This document shows, piece by piece, positions 24,501 through 37,577 of a stretch of DNA of 64,000 bases. Origin of the DNA: Pegea sp. RAD2-039 (lineage: Eukaryota; Chordata; Thaliacea; Salpida; Salpidae); contig JAQGEQ010000179.1 of assembly GCA_034620365.1 (NCBI GenBank), forward strand, positions 1-64,000. The letters run 5' to 3'. Every line of letters begins with the position of its first letter. The stretch's first letter is position 1. Position numbers and translations under genes: made by a program. The notes below the pieces were generated by a model. That model saw only the letters and a program-made list of their open reading frames with translations, was not told the origin of the DNA and did not search any database.

Positions 24501-25225
24501 CGATTAAACCTTAGAAGAAATAGAAGAAGAAAGAGTAGATTATATTCGGGAAGTTTTCGGTGTAAAATAAATCAATTGAAAAAGTTTTAAGAAAATATTT
24601 TCAAAAATTTAATTTACGTTTGATGAAAAATATCGACATGAAAATCGTAGAAAAATATTTTCAGAGAAAATTTATTATTTTCAAAAATTGAAAAACAAAA
24701 TCTTACCGACATTGATATTGATGGTTTTTTCGCACGCTACGACGAAAAAAACCTTTACAACCATCGCAACTGTGTGCACCATAGTGCTTACCAGTTTCCT
24801 TGTCACCACAAATCGAACAAACCGCTGAAAAAAAAACATTAAAACCAAAAAGAGGAAAAATACTAGAAATTTACTCGTGTGGTTTTGCTCGGTAGTAAAT
24901 GAAGCCACAGTAGAAGACGGGCCCATTGAGTGGCTTATAAGACTGTTTCTGGGTGTATTCATGTAAGGATGAGACATCGTGGTGGATGTTGGTCGGCTGT
25001 TTGTGAAGCTCATTGATTCGAAACTTGGTGAAGTTGGGACACCATTGACAGGCGTTTGATCTGAAAAGTAATTGTATAATCTCAAAAAAGTTTTTCAAAT
25101 TGAAAAGAAATTTGTTGTTAAATTTACGGATTAATACCTGGATAAACTGAATAATAAGATTCAGTGTCATTTTCTGGCATAGGCATTAAATCTACAAATT
25201 GTTGTGTTTCCATTATTAGAGTCAT
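21549..25225 (-). CDS. HNF4: HNF4-type nuclear receptor, 11 coding exons
   Basis: Transcription factor that binds DNA as a homodimer in the nucleus. Exons on minus: 25225-25138, 25060-24875, 24824-24707, 24509-24415, 24223-24114, 23680-23531, 23040-22931, 22878-22745, 22687-22579, 22429-22299 and 21823-21549; phases agree and give about 501 residues. The C4 DNA-binding domain (about 94-159) starts [14 protein letters not shown], has P-box CDGCKG, and ends [12 protein letters not shown] with all eight zinc cysteines. The ligand-binding domain (about 200-410) has [36 protein letters not shown] and [14 protein letters not shown], followed by the AF-2 helix DDLLQEILL. The Ser/Pro-rich tail resembles the HNF4 F domain. 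The HNF4-type P-box and the DDLLQE helix distinguish it from RXR and other NR2 members. A TTTTTAG lies 7 nt before the ATG; the true 5' end may be further up. Confidence 0.95.
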
Positions 25226-25239
25226 TAAATAACTAAAAA

Positions 25240-28210
25240 GAGAAATTGAAAAGACCGTTTTAATCCAAAACAACAAATTTGAACAAATAAAGAAAAACTT
25301 AAATGATCTTTCATAATTAATCATCTACTACTATATGGATGGTACCATTGTTTACTTTTAATTATTTATTTCAACTAAATTCGAGAAGATTAGCCTTAAC
25401 TCAACCCTGAGATAACGGCACACAAGATTAGAGAAGCTATTTTTGCGTTTCAACTTTACATCATAAAACGTTCACATTTACTCAAAAGTTTTAACACTAA
25501 GCTGTTTGTTCAATTGTTATTTAAACCTTTGGAACAAAACAAAAAACAACTTTTTTAAAGCAAAACTTAAAAACAATAATATAAATAACTGTTAATCAAA
25601 TATTTTTATTTGTTAGTTTCTTTCTAGGTTTGTTGAGGAGTTTTGGTTTTTTAGAAGGATGTGTTTTAGCAGAAAGACTAACGCTAAGTCAATTTAGCAA
25701 AATTGTCGTAACAATGAGCCGGTAGTTTTGAAAATATTGTACTGGCCGAAAGTGAGCTCTAATTAGAACATGTTATCAATCATTTGAAGTTAAGGAACGT
25801 GAAGTCATCAACGAGCTAAGAGAATGTTTCATCAAACAAGAAGCTTTTAAAGTTATTTATAGGCAGCGATACAAGTATTTGCTATCAATTATTTGTTATA
25901 GGCAATACATTTGATAAAACAAAATAACTAAGCAGTGATTAAAATCTCAGAAAAAAATAATAACTAAGAAATCAAAATTAGGAGAGAAATGAGTAAACAA
26001 ATAAAGAAATCAAACAAATATTAATCACTAGCCTTAAATCTATAAAAAAGTCTGTAACCGCAAACCAATGACCTCTAAGATTTGAAAAAACATCATTTAA
26101 AGCTAATAAATAAATCTTCAAGTCATCGACCTTAAATACAACTCTAAATTTATTTGAAAAGAAGTGGACAGGGTGCAGGCTAGAGAGTTGATCCTGAATG
26201 AAAGCATCTACTAAATGAACACTTCTCTAGCATGCTCGATGTATAAATTTGAGGAAGTAAAAAACAAGACTCAAACGCGACATCAAGTGGTGAAAATTTG
26301 TATATTCTAAAATCCTAGAAAAAAATTAATCTCTTTTATAAGATTAACTTACAAATAAGTATTCTGAAAAAACACGTTTAAACAAACGAACTTACAAACA
26401 GCAAACTTTAATTACCACAATTTAAAGCTTAAATTTGCTTCAAATACTTTCTTTGATAAAGAAGGAGTTTATCACGTGACTTCAGTCATATAATTTATCT
26501 TACACAAATTTGTTATTGGTTTAAATTTATAAAATCTGATTCTTATCTACCTGTTTGAGAGACTGAGTTTTCTTCCATATATAATCTGGTTCTTAGCAGA
26601 GTTTCACTAAAAAAATCAGCTATTAGATAACTTAAAATAAGTTAAAACTTTTTAATAGTTTTAAAACAAGTTAAATATACTTCCTACTGACTAATTTAGA
26701 TACAAGTGATAAAAACATTTGAGCATTCTAAATCTTTTATGTTATAGAACAAGTTTAAAGCAATTCAAAGTATGTGAAAATAAGAAAATGATTAACAGTT
26801 GATTTAAACAAACGTTTCCTCTATAGAAACCATCGTTTTGTTTGATTTTTTAATAAAAAAGTAAACATGTTTCTTAGTAAGTTAGTAAAGTCCTGAATAA
26901 TATTTCTATAATGCATATTAAGATAAAACTTAAATAAATAATTACTTTGTATTAACCTACATAATAGTAATACAAAATATTAAGTAATAGTAAATAGCCC
27001 TATAAAAATAAAAAAGTTTTCATCTAATTTAATATTTGTTTCTAAGAATTATCAATAATAAGTTAAAAAGTTACAATCCTGTGTTATAAGTTTCAAGAAA
27101 CTAAAGTGAACAATAATGTTAAGTTTTAAGCTTAAAACAAACATGTTTTTATTAAAATGAATCTATTTATAGAACAAATAAAACATTTGCTTAAATGAAA
27201 ATATGATCAAACATTGCCACTTACATTTACAAATAATTCTTGGAAAGTAAAACTCAAAAACAGAATTTTGTTTAATCTGATAAATACGATAACGACATTA
27301 TTAGTTAATAACCAATATTAATAATCTGAAAAAGAAGTAAATTAAAAATTGATCATAAGTTGAAAGTTTTATTATTGATTATTAATTAAATTTTATAATA
27401 AAAAAATATTTTACAAATAATATTAGTAAAATCAAAGAAAGGATAAAACAATGAAATTAAGATTAAAAATGAATTAGTTCGATTACTTTCTATAGAAAAA
27501 TTAATTCCTTGTATGTTTGTTTTGGTGAAAAAACGAAAAAAACTTAAACAGCGTCAAATTATTTACTTTTACAAAACTATAAAAATCAGTATAAACTTAA
27601 ATTATATATATCATATGGCAACTTATTAATGTTTTATACGTTTGTGTATATAAATCCAGTTCAATTTTTTTAGTATAACTCATGAAAACAATAACATTAA
27701 GCTACCGTTAAACATGTTTATAACGTTTTTATTACTATTTTATTCAGTTGATAAATTGCACTTTTCAAAAAAGAATTAAGATAATGCATTCAAAATAATG
27801 TAAAATAAGCTAATTAAAGATAAGCTGTGTTTAAGAATAAATTGACAAAATTATACTACATGTTAGTTTTTGAGTCATTTTAATTGAATGATTAAATATA
27901 TTTGATCAATGAGTTATTTGCAATTTAATGAGCTAATGTAGTTTTATTAAAAGTCAAATATACTCAAACTCATGATTTTATCAATATTTGATATATTTTC
28001 AGTTATAATATTAATCAGCCGGGTTATCTTAAAATATTTAAAAACAAAAAAAAAGTTTGATTATCTCAGAAACACGCGATTCTAGATGTAAACATATTTG
28101 GTATCATGTGACTTTCTGTCTTTTACCACTAGGAGGAGTTAAAATAAAATTCTTAGGACTTTTTTGATAATTATTTTTAACTTCTGACTGTATAAGAAAA
28201 ATTATTTCAC
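25240..28210. other. Upstream region of HNF4, AT-rich
   Basis: About 3 kb between the HNF4 start and a LINE copy. Expected to hold HNF4 promoter elements. Apart from the possible alternative first exon at 26551-26578 and one TCACGTGA palindrome at 26472-26479, I recognise nothing. No other coding signal. Confidence 0.5.
26551..26578 (-). other. Possible alternative first coding exon of HNF4
   Basis: On the minus strand ATG at 26578 opens nine codons (MEENSVSQT) and ends at a good donor, CAG followed by GTAGATAAG. Its end phase (one base into a codon) equals that of the annotated first exon, so it could splice to the exon at 25060. Vertebrate HNF4A has two promoters with different first exons, which makes this plausible. 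The piece is short enough to be chance; low confidence. Confidence 0.3.
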
Positions 28211-28216
28211 TATATA

Positions 28217-29503
28217 TGACTCTTAAGCGGGGAAGACTTCCACAAATTTGGAAGAATGCTATTATTACTCCAATTTATAAGAAGGGTCCCAGAAACAATG
28301 CACTTAACTACAGACCAGTTTCGCTGACTTCGGTTATCTGCAGAACTCAAGAACACATCATTCACAACCATATAACTAGCCATTTGACGGAGCATCATCT
28401 AATATCTGATGTCCAGCATGGCTTTGTTAAGCAAAGATCTTCTTTGACTCAACATCTCACTTTTTTCAATGAGCTTACAGCTCATTACGAAAGTAATACT
28501 CCATGTGACATCATATACCTTGATTTTGCTAAAGCTTTTGATTCTGTTCCACACAACAAGCTCATTACTGTATTGAAAAACATAAAAATCAGCAACTCTA
28601 TCTTAAAATGGATTGAAGATTTCTTATCAGGTAGAACCCAACAAACCCGTGTAGAAAGATCTTTATCTACTCCTAGTAAAGTCACCAGCGGCGTTCTTCA
28701 GTCATAGACCTCGGCATTACTCTGACATCTGACTTCAAATGGCACAGTTATGTTTCCAGAATCTTTGGAAAATCTATCAAGCTTGTCCACCTCATCATAA
28801 AGACTTTTAATTCTAAAGATCCATGGTTTTACGTCAACCTTTTCAAACTGTACATACGCCCTATTCTTGAATACAATGTCAGTGCATGGATGCCATATCA
28901 AGTTGGTGATATCAGAAAAATCGAATCTGTTCAGGCAACATTTACGAGATTGGTTTGCAGGAAACTTAATATCAAATACGAGAGTTATAAGCATCGTCTC
29001 AGCTTCTTCAATCTAGATACTTTGGAAATCCGCAGAATTAAATACGACCTTATTCTGATTTTTAAAATTATTCACAACCTAATTGATCTTCAGTTTGATG
29101 ACTTTTTCTCCATTAGTCCCTCCCTCAAGTTATATCAACTTAGAAGACATAAATTACATCTTAATAAGCCCACTCCACCAGCTACGTTAACCAGATTAAG
29201 TTTTTTCTCATACCGCACAATCAGTACATGGAACAATCTGCCATCAGAGATTGTCATGTCAAAATCACTTATGCTGTTCAAGAAAAAGCTGAATTGTTAT
29301 AATATCGCCAACATTGCCATTTCTAAACTGTGAATTTTTCTCTTTTACAATACTATGATTCTGTGCAATTCTTCATTGTCATATGCTTTTTCGTTTACAC
29401 GTCAAATAGATCTAATTTGTGAGAATGTGTGTTAGCGAGAGGTGCTCTCTTTAGGCACCCTCCTTCACATTTATTGTAGTAAATAAATAAAAATAAATAA
29501 ATA
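28217..29503 (+). mobile_element. LINE copy, 5'-truncated, with internal deletion of RT active site
   Basis: Same family as the element at 7.5-10 kb and very similar to it (corresponds to 8481-10060). It begins within the RT (MTLKRGRLPQIWKNA) and reaches SGV, then jumps directly to VIDLGITLTSDF. The missing 292 bp correspond to 8961-9252 of the longer copy and include the YADD catalytic box. The deletion lies between two copies of cctcag in the longer element, one of which remains here as ttcag. The C-terminal frame 28890-29333 is open and lacks the TAG found in the longer copy. The 3' hairpin and (AAATA)n tail are present. Confidence 0.93.
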
Positions 29504-29509
29504 TAAACA

Positions 29510-30095
29510 AAAAATATAATTTTTACCGGATTAATTAAACATATGATCTGAGTTTCAAAACTTTCCAAAAACCTTGTTAGATTACTGGTATAGGGGAGAG
29601 TAGGAAAATTTAAAGGTTTTAATCTGACTAAAGGAATTCGGATTTACTTAAAAAGAAACCACTCTTTCAAGTTTCTGTTCTTTAAGGATCCAGCACACAG
29701 CCATCAAAGAACATCTCTTAAGCACCATTTCACCAAGTCAAACATTTTTGTAAGAGAAGTTTGGTTAGTGCTGTTTGCCGAAAAGTTGTTATTCTTTAAA
29801 CTGTTCAGCCGGTTGAACAGTTCAGCTTTTCATATTTTATATTAAGCTAGAGGCAGTGTCGCATTATTAAGCGTGCTTATCTAACATCATATTTTCGGCT
29901 TACAATGACTACTAAACGTCGTTGCAAATACTTATCTATTTGATAGTTTATACTTTTCACAGCTGAAATTATCATTTAAATTTTTTATTTGAACAAATAT
30001 CATTGACTATTTGAAACTCATAAAAATCAGAAGATAATAGATGATGTAAAAAGATGTATGTCATCATTAGATTAGACAACATTTTACAAAAACAA
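29510..30095. other. Intergenic between LINE and NUP188 3' end
   Basis: AT-rich, no open frames of interest. The NUP188 polyadenylation signal AATAAA is on the minus strand at 30106-30101, 75 nt after its stop. Confidence 0.5.
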
Positions 30096-30180
30096 ATTAT
30101 TTTATTTCAATTCACATCATAAAATCAACTAAACACAAAGCAGCAAATCTTCTTCTTTCAAATATCTACATCTTCATCAA

Positions 30181-33100
30181 CTATCGCAGAATGTGTTTGA
30201 CAAACTGTTGCAACAAATCTGGTATTCCACGATGGTGCGGATTTGCAGAGGGAGTGGTCGAAGCTGGTTGTTTTAATGGTGATTTAGTTGTAAATGAGGT
30301 GTTAGGACTTGACAATGGCGATGAGTTAGAAAGATAATAACGTTGAAGTCTTAATTCAGTTCTTGCGCAAGATGCCTGCAAACCAAATTGTGAAGCTTCT
30401 AGAAAACGCGATCACGTGATCTCACCATCTCGTCCCCTAGCTCACGTTTCAGCACTTGTTTCTCACGAGCTGATACATTCGGTGATTTAAGATGAAGAAG
30501 ACATTGAGAGATCGATAAGAGGATTGCAACATCCGCAGTGTATCTCAACATGTCTCGATACACGAGATCATCTGATGATTTCATCTGTTGAACAACATCT
30601 GATGACGTCATCATCTTTGAGTGCCGATTCGAACCCAACCTTGCGTGACGCGGAATATGCAAATGAGGCGGCATTCATAATAGTTCCGAAGGTAGGGAAG
30701 CCGTCATCACCAATATTTGGAGTTCCAAAATGAATAGCAAGCAGTAGAGGATGGGCCTCTGTCAGTAACAAATCAGCTTATTTCAAATGAGTTGAGGACC
30801 AGAGGACCATGTCACTGACCCGCATCTGTCGCCCTGTCCATCATTAGTTCGCAAATATTGGGAGATAACTCATTGAGAAAGGACAGAGAATTAGCAAGGA
30901 CATTGACCAGTCCACGCTGGGCCGCAACTACTTCTGGTGGTTGAGTCTCATCATCCTGAAAAGAGTGGATTAGATAGGAAGAGCAGATGCAGGGACTCAC
31001 GGAGGTTGAGATCTTCTTCTGAACGCTCTTGCTACTAGTGATGTTGAGACTAGTGCTTCGTTGACGCTGAGATCGAGATGAAAACCTCTTCCGGTTTGCT
31101 GAGACCTTTTTATTCTGAGAAGAAGATAATCAGTGCATTTGAGTATGAGGATGAGGAAGAGTTACTTGAACGTGCTCTTTAAGTGCAGCTGGATGAAGAA
31201 GGAAGGCGACACATGAGTGGCATGTGAGTAGGATCTTATCGACAATTGAACGATAGAATTTAGATAATTCAAACTTGAACTGGCGCGGGAAGTTCTTAAT
31301 GATGATGAAGAGCAGCTCCGTGGTGTGGATCACTTCACGTAAACTGCCACGAGATGTCGCTAGCGAGGAGTGACCGGGACTCAAAGCAGTCATACACTGA
31401 AATAGAGATTGAAAGATGATGAAGAAGATGTTGATGAATCTAACCTCAAGGAAACGCTCTTGATGAATTCCTACAAAGTTGATCGCTTCTTCGATGAAAT
31501 CAAACCGAAGACATTCGACGATCCGAAGTACAAGGATCAGAGTGACATGGAAGACCTCGCACCACTTTAAAGAGTAGTTGAGAAATAGTTGGGGAGTTTA
31601 GGACACAAACCTTATTCTTTAACCGACTTTCATTCTTGTAGCAATTAGAAAGATTCAAGAAGACTTCAGAGAGATGATGCGATCTTTTGATCGCCATAGC
31701 AACGCTTTTATCACGTGACACACGTGCTAGAAACCAGCCAATTGAGATGGACAGTTTGGCGTTTTTATCTTCAAACTGATTGTTTGATTTGTTTTTGATC
31801 AGCTTCAATTGAACCATCATCAGCAGGTTGATGATTGACTCTTTAAGGAGCTGATTGTGCCACGATTGAATAATCTCTTCTTTGTTGAAGTAAAGATAAA
31901 TCTTCTCCATTACTTGCACTCCCAACAAACCAGCCTAAAGACATCAATTAATATTTATTGATGTGAGTGTTGGGGAGCGAACCTCGATGAGTGGAGGAGT
32001 AAAAGCTAAAGATGTCCCAAAGACTTGATGAAGAAGACTACAAGTAGAAGAGATAAGATTTTGTGTGGATTTGACATCTGCATCATCTGCAGATTACCAA
32101 GTTTAGAAAAAGAATCTAAATAAACCCTTTGCGCAAATATGTTAGGGCTTTTTTAGCTGTTCAGTCATTTCAACTCTTTTCTTCAAATTAATTTCTCTGA
32201 CCTTTGACCACAAGAAGGAATTGAGAGGTAACTGCAAACAAGTTGTTGCGGAATTGGGGCATATATGAACCCTGATCACGTGACTTCTCCAAACACCCAA
32301 CAATTCTATGATGATATTGATGATAAAGACATAAAAAAGAAGTTGAAATCTGATACTTGATGAAACTCTGTTCCGCATCCAAGATGCTCAGATTCTTGTA
32401 AATAAGATCAATGAGAAGACTTGTAAGGACATTGAGAAGAGTGATCATCTCTTTCTTATCTTCTTCTACATTATCCAACTAGACACAAAAAGAATTCAGC
32501 AAAAAAACTTCAGCGAAAAGTCGAAAAGACCAGAAAGTCAACAGCGTTGATGACGTCATCAACAATCGCTACCACATCCTCATTCGCGATGAGCTTCTTG
32601 CTCTGAGATGTCATCAAAAAACTCCTCCATGCCGAAGCAAACATTAGGTGGCGCTGTCGGCCGCTCTCATTAGTTTGACAAAGAGATTTGGAGACACAAA
32701 GGAGGACCTACAAGATCAGGATGACTGGATGCAGATATTGGAGGTTGAGGACTCACTTTGGACCAGTGTTGGAAGCGATTTTGTGCCTTGAACTGTTCTA
32801 ACATCTTCGAGAACATATCTTCGGTGTTGTTTGTGTCAACTTTGTAGAACTGTTCGAGTGCCACGATGTTGATGATGTGAGCGCTAGTCTCCAGCAACTC
32901 ATGCTGAAAATGTTTCATTGAAAAAGGGTCTTTGGGGCGTTTATGAACATACTAGGGCAATGTCACGTGGATAGTTCTCACTGAACAGAGGTAGCAACAA
33001 AGAGTTCCAAAATTTGTTCGGTGATTTTTGTTGCAGCGCCTGTTGATGATGAAATGTGAGATTAGAAGTAGATGATGAAGATGACCTTGATAGTAGAAAT

Positions 33101-36100
33101 CCGACGATCAGTCCAAATAGAATTGAGTAATTTCACACAAGCTGTATGTAAATGAATATCTAATTTCATATTCGTTTGTGAATTAGAATCTAGTATATCA
33201 AGGACAGCTCCTAGACAACTCCAATCTCCTAGCTTCTGTTCTCCCTGTATGAGAAGTTGACATAAAAGCTCACAGATGATTGGCACCGACTGTTGGGATG
33301 TTATCTTCAAGAACAGGTTCCAAGTTTAAAGTTAATTCAAAGAGCGCTGGTTGGGTTTGAACAGATACGACTAGTAGCTCCATGATGCTGATCTTCAATT
33401 TATCATCCGAAAGCTCTTCTCGCAATCTTCTCAACAAGATGTCTCTGCAGGAAAATCATTTTCTGATGTGATCTTGACAATTTCTATTTTCAAACCTAAA
33501 AGCCTTCGCTTCAGCACCAAGTACAGCGTACAGAGACATCGGAGAAATAATCGAAATTCGCCGCAATAAATTGACAGCAAGCCGGGGAAGATAAGGAGTT
33601 TGTCGATGATACAAATAGCCGTGCAAGATGAATACTAAGTTGTCGTTGGAAGGCACTAAAGAAAAGAGGAAGAAGTTGTGAGTGAACGATGCACTTTATT
33701 ACTCACTACCGCCACCAGGTGAATGCGATAGAAGACCGCGAAGATGAGAATCGTTTTGAATGACGTCATCAAGTAGAAAGAGACTATTTAGTAAAGTGAA
33801 AGTAAGCCGGATCATTGAAGTCACTTTGTGAGTTCGTTTCGAGAACGGCTGAAAAAGAAGAAGATGATAAAAAGAAGAAGAAAATGAAGAGATAAAGACC
33901 TCATTAGTGATCAGATCGAGAAGAAAAGAAGCTGGAATGGATGCAAGCTTTAAAAGGACATTTGCTGCATTTGTGTGAATCAAAGCCTCAACTAACATCT
34001 TCTTCATCTTATTTGCTCCTCTTCCAACCAAGATCACGTGAAATAATTGAAGAGATTTACATCCTACAACATCCACTTGATCTCTGCTTTCTACATCATT
34101 TGCATCTTACCAATACTCTCCCAAGAATCAACATCATTTCGAATCCAATCGATGAATGACGTGAAGATCTCCTTGACAACCAACTCTACGCTACTTTGCA
34201 ACCTAGTGATGACGTCATCGAGATCGAAGTCGATCGCGGTTTGAAGAAGAGTTTCAAGAAGCGAGATGGTGGCGGTCGTGAGTGGATACTTGCCGACCAA
34301 CCGCTCGTGCTAAAGAAGAAAAGATGTGATGACGTCATCACGAGATCATATGATCTTTACTTCAGCGAGGATTCTGCCGAAAGATCCAATATTGATGTTG
34401 TTTGATGAGAGATCAGCATCCATAAGGATCTCAGGGAAGGGCAAAAAGTTGATCTTCATCAATCGATTGATCGTGTACTCACAGTGGCGCCCAGGGTTGC
34501 ATAGCAACCAAACTTCAAGACATTTGATGATGGAAGCAATGATGGGGACGGGTGGTTCGGGAGTGTGGGTGAGCCTGAGAGAGATCAATTAAATGATTTG
34601 GAGTCTTTAGAGGTCGGAAGAACCTTGCAAGAGCGTAAAAAGCGGCGCTGATGATCGGTTCAATGGTTTCTAACACAGCTAAGCAAGCTGTGTCCTCTGA
34701 ATTCGGTTGATCTTTCATCACAGTCAAGATTCGTTCAGTTAGTCGAAGGATCAATTGGGTGATGCTTGTCATTCCCAACAAGTCAAGATTACTACTTGGT
34801 CCTTCGTGGCTTATGACGTTCTGTGGACATATGCAGGTCGTTTAGTGGGTCTTTTAGAGTTTAGGGCACTTTACTTGAAGTTGGGCAAGTAAGATTTGCC
34901 AACCATTAGCAGGATGGCACCACTGGACCACACCCTCGTGCTGATGGTTGATTAAACGACCAATCGTACCACGAGGAATAGTCATCGTGAATTTGCCATC
35001 TGTCAAACAAACAAATCAGAAGATGAAGATTTAAAGATTAGACAAGATCACCGAAACTTTGAACAACTTTATCAACTAAAAGCTTCCAACATCCTTCATC
35101 CTCTAAATGATAAACTTCATCTCGAGAGTAGGAGGTCGTATATTCACAATAAAAAGGTAGATTTGAGATGAAAGCATTGATCTGATTGTTAAATAAGTTT
35201 GATGAAATTTCAGAAACTCTAATTTCGAATCAACCTGTTTGACGGATTCAATCGAATCTATCATACATGATAACAACATGATCATCGGCTCTATATTGAT
35301 TGGGACACATCCTGCAGCTGAGAGCAACAACTGATCCGAAGAACAATCGATATTTAAAGAGCTGTTTGCTTTCATCTATAAAATACTCATCTTTAATTGA
35401 TCTAATGTCTTCAAATAAAACCCTCACCTGATGATCAATAACTGAAGTAACAGCTAAGATCAGTTCATCGTAATTACCGAGAGTCCCTTCGTGGAAGATG
35501 TGGGTGACACATGAAAGAAAGGTCTTGACAGCTTTTCGACCATATTGAGATGTTTCCTGAAAGGATTTTTGTTGAACTGATAAAAATTGAGTTTTTTAGA
35601 AATAACAACAAACCGATTCAGTCGTGAACGGGTAAGTGGACATCATTGTTCGTATTTGCGTCCATACATTCAACTCGATGGCCTTCTCACCCAGTTTTAA
35701 AGTTTTACTTCCACCATTTTTATCTAACAACTGAAAAAAAGGAAGATATCAAAAGTGAGCTTGTCATATGTGAAATGCTGACCAAGTAACGAACTAAAGC
35801 CCAGGTCAGGGTGACAGGTGACAAATAGGAATGTGATGATGATTCGGTAACGATTTCATCAACAGCTTCGAAAGTTTTCTTGTCTTTAGCTAGTCGATGC
35901 TCTTCAGATGCATCAGATTCCTGGAATAAGAATTTGTGAAATCTAGTTGGTAGGTTTTATGGTAACCTGTAGAAATTCCATGTCAACCCCTTCAATGAAA
36001 ATGATTTGTTGTAAAATATTCATAGTTGAGATGAAGACTTCAGCGCTACTTCCGATCAAGATGAATAGAGGATGATTTCTCCCAAAACTGTATTCTGATC

Positions 36101-37422
36101 ATAAATCAAATTTAATATTCTATAATTAATGTTGATAAGCCTCTAACTTGAAAAGCTCTTCATAAACCTCAACAGGACATCATTGGGCATTGGAAACTGT
36201 GAATAGTATAAAAGGAAAACTTCAAGAAGTTCACATTGTTCTTTGATTCTCTCCAAAGATAAGCAAATAGCAACCTATAGCAACAACATGTTCAAAAGAT
36301 GTATAAAAAGAACAAACTTCTTACATCTGGATGGCAATCCTCTCCTCTGAGAGAAAAGTCAGGAGCCTCCTCTTTTAATGAGTCTTCATACTGATCTTGT
36401 AATAGTGAGAAACTATTAGATAAACTTTCTAAGACATCTTTAAAATCTTTCTGTAGTCAAATCAAAGAATCAAGTTTCAAAAAGACAAGAAATGAGATGA
36501 TTAATGAACCTGATGCTTCTGTTGCTTGTTCTGTGATTGTAGAATGACCGGAATGAAACAACGAAGTAAATAGAGTCTAAAAAATGAAAGATAAAGAAGA
36601 GAAATGAGACGGAATGATATTTAATTACAAACCTTTCTTTAAAATAGTAATTAGAAATGCTGCCGAGAAGTAATCTAGATTCCCTATCATCTTTCATTAG
36701 ATTTTCAATTGAATCTTTAGAACCATGATAATAACTATCAATATATTGTTTCAAAATTGCAAGGGCTTGTTTAGAATCCAAATTCTATCAACAAAAACGT
36801 TGGCGTCAAGTTTAAAAGAATCATTTAAAGTAACTTGATGAAAAACAAGATGTAAGTTATTGTAGAGGCTGAAAATCTTACTAAGAGCTTCCCAATGCGA
36901 ACTGCAAACTTTATTTCCAGCTTTGATTCATTCTTGTTAGCAAGTTCTTCACATGAAGATTTACTATGACAAAATTATCATTAATTAAATTAGATGAATT
37001 GTGCCGCTATGTGAATTATTCAGGAATTTATTCACCTATAAGTTTTAAAATAGCCGAGGCCTTGTGATAAAACTACTGGTAGCTTTTTAATGGAGTTTTT
37101 CATTGTGACTTCATCAATATTAGCAGATCTTTCAGACACAATACTCCAGAGATCAAAAAATGACCTATGAAAAATAAAACATAAAAAATTGAAGTAAATA
37201 TGATGCTTTGTTAACTATAATATAATAATTAATACTAATATAACTTAATATAAGAATGTTCTATTTTAAAATATCATACTTATCTTTTTTATAGTTATAA
37301 AATGATAAAAGTCTTAAAAAACCGTTAAAAAATTCTAAATAATCTATAACTTATTTCATCAATAATTCTTTCTTTACTAATTTTATTATCAAGTTAACTT
37401 ACATAGATTCATTGCTATCCAT
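30181..37422 (-). CDS. NUP188: Nucleoporin NUP188, many short exons
   Basis: Scaffold nucleoporin of the inner ring of the nuclear pore, partner of NUP93. The 7.2-kb span is cut by many introns of about 50 nt. First exons: 37422-37403, about 37164-37035, 36963-36881 and 36784-36633. The N-terminus has FFDLWSIVSERSA and GLGYFKTY; then SKQALAILKQYIDSYYHGSK and SISNYYFKER align with the human N-terminal region. An SH3-like segment, TIPRGTIGRLINHQHEG then VVQWCHPANGW, lies at about 34990-34880. The middle part LPRLAVNLLRRISIISPMSL (about 33600-33530) and the C-terminus, ending IPDLLQQFVKHILR, match NUP188 rather than its paralogue NUP205. The start is 156 nt after the stop of the exonuclease gene, with TTTTAG 20 nt before the ATG. 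Exons between the named landmarks were read only in part, so exact junctions are provisional. Confidence 0.92.
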
Positions 37423-37577
37423 CTTATGATGTTGAAAATTACCTAAAATTAACCAACTAATGATATGATGTTAAAAAAAAACTAGAATAAGAAAAAAATT
37501 GATGGGCATATTCATTCTCAAAGGTGATAAATAACTTAAATCAAATTATACAAAAAGTGTCATTACAATATTAACTT

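Noticed and set aside
28485-28685. Minus-strand frame across the LINE RT, also seen at 8750-8950
   Set aside because: Shadow of the RT coding sequence; present in both copies only because the sense strand is conserved.
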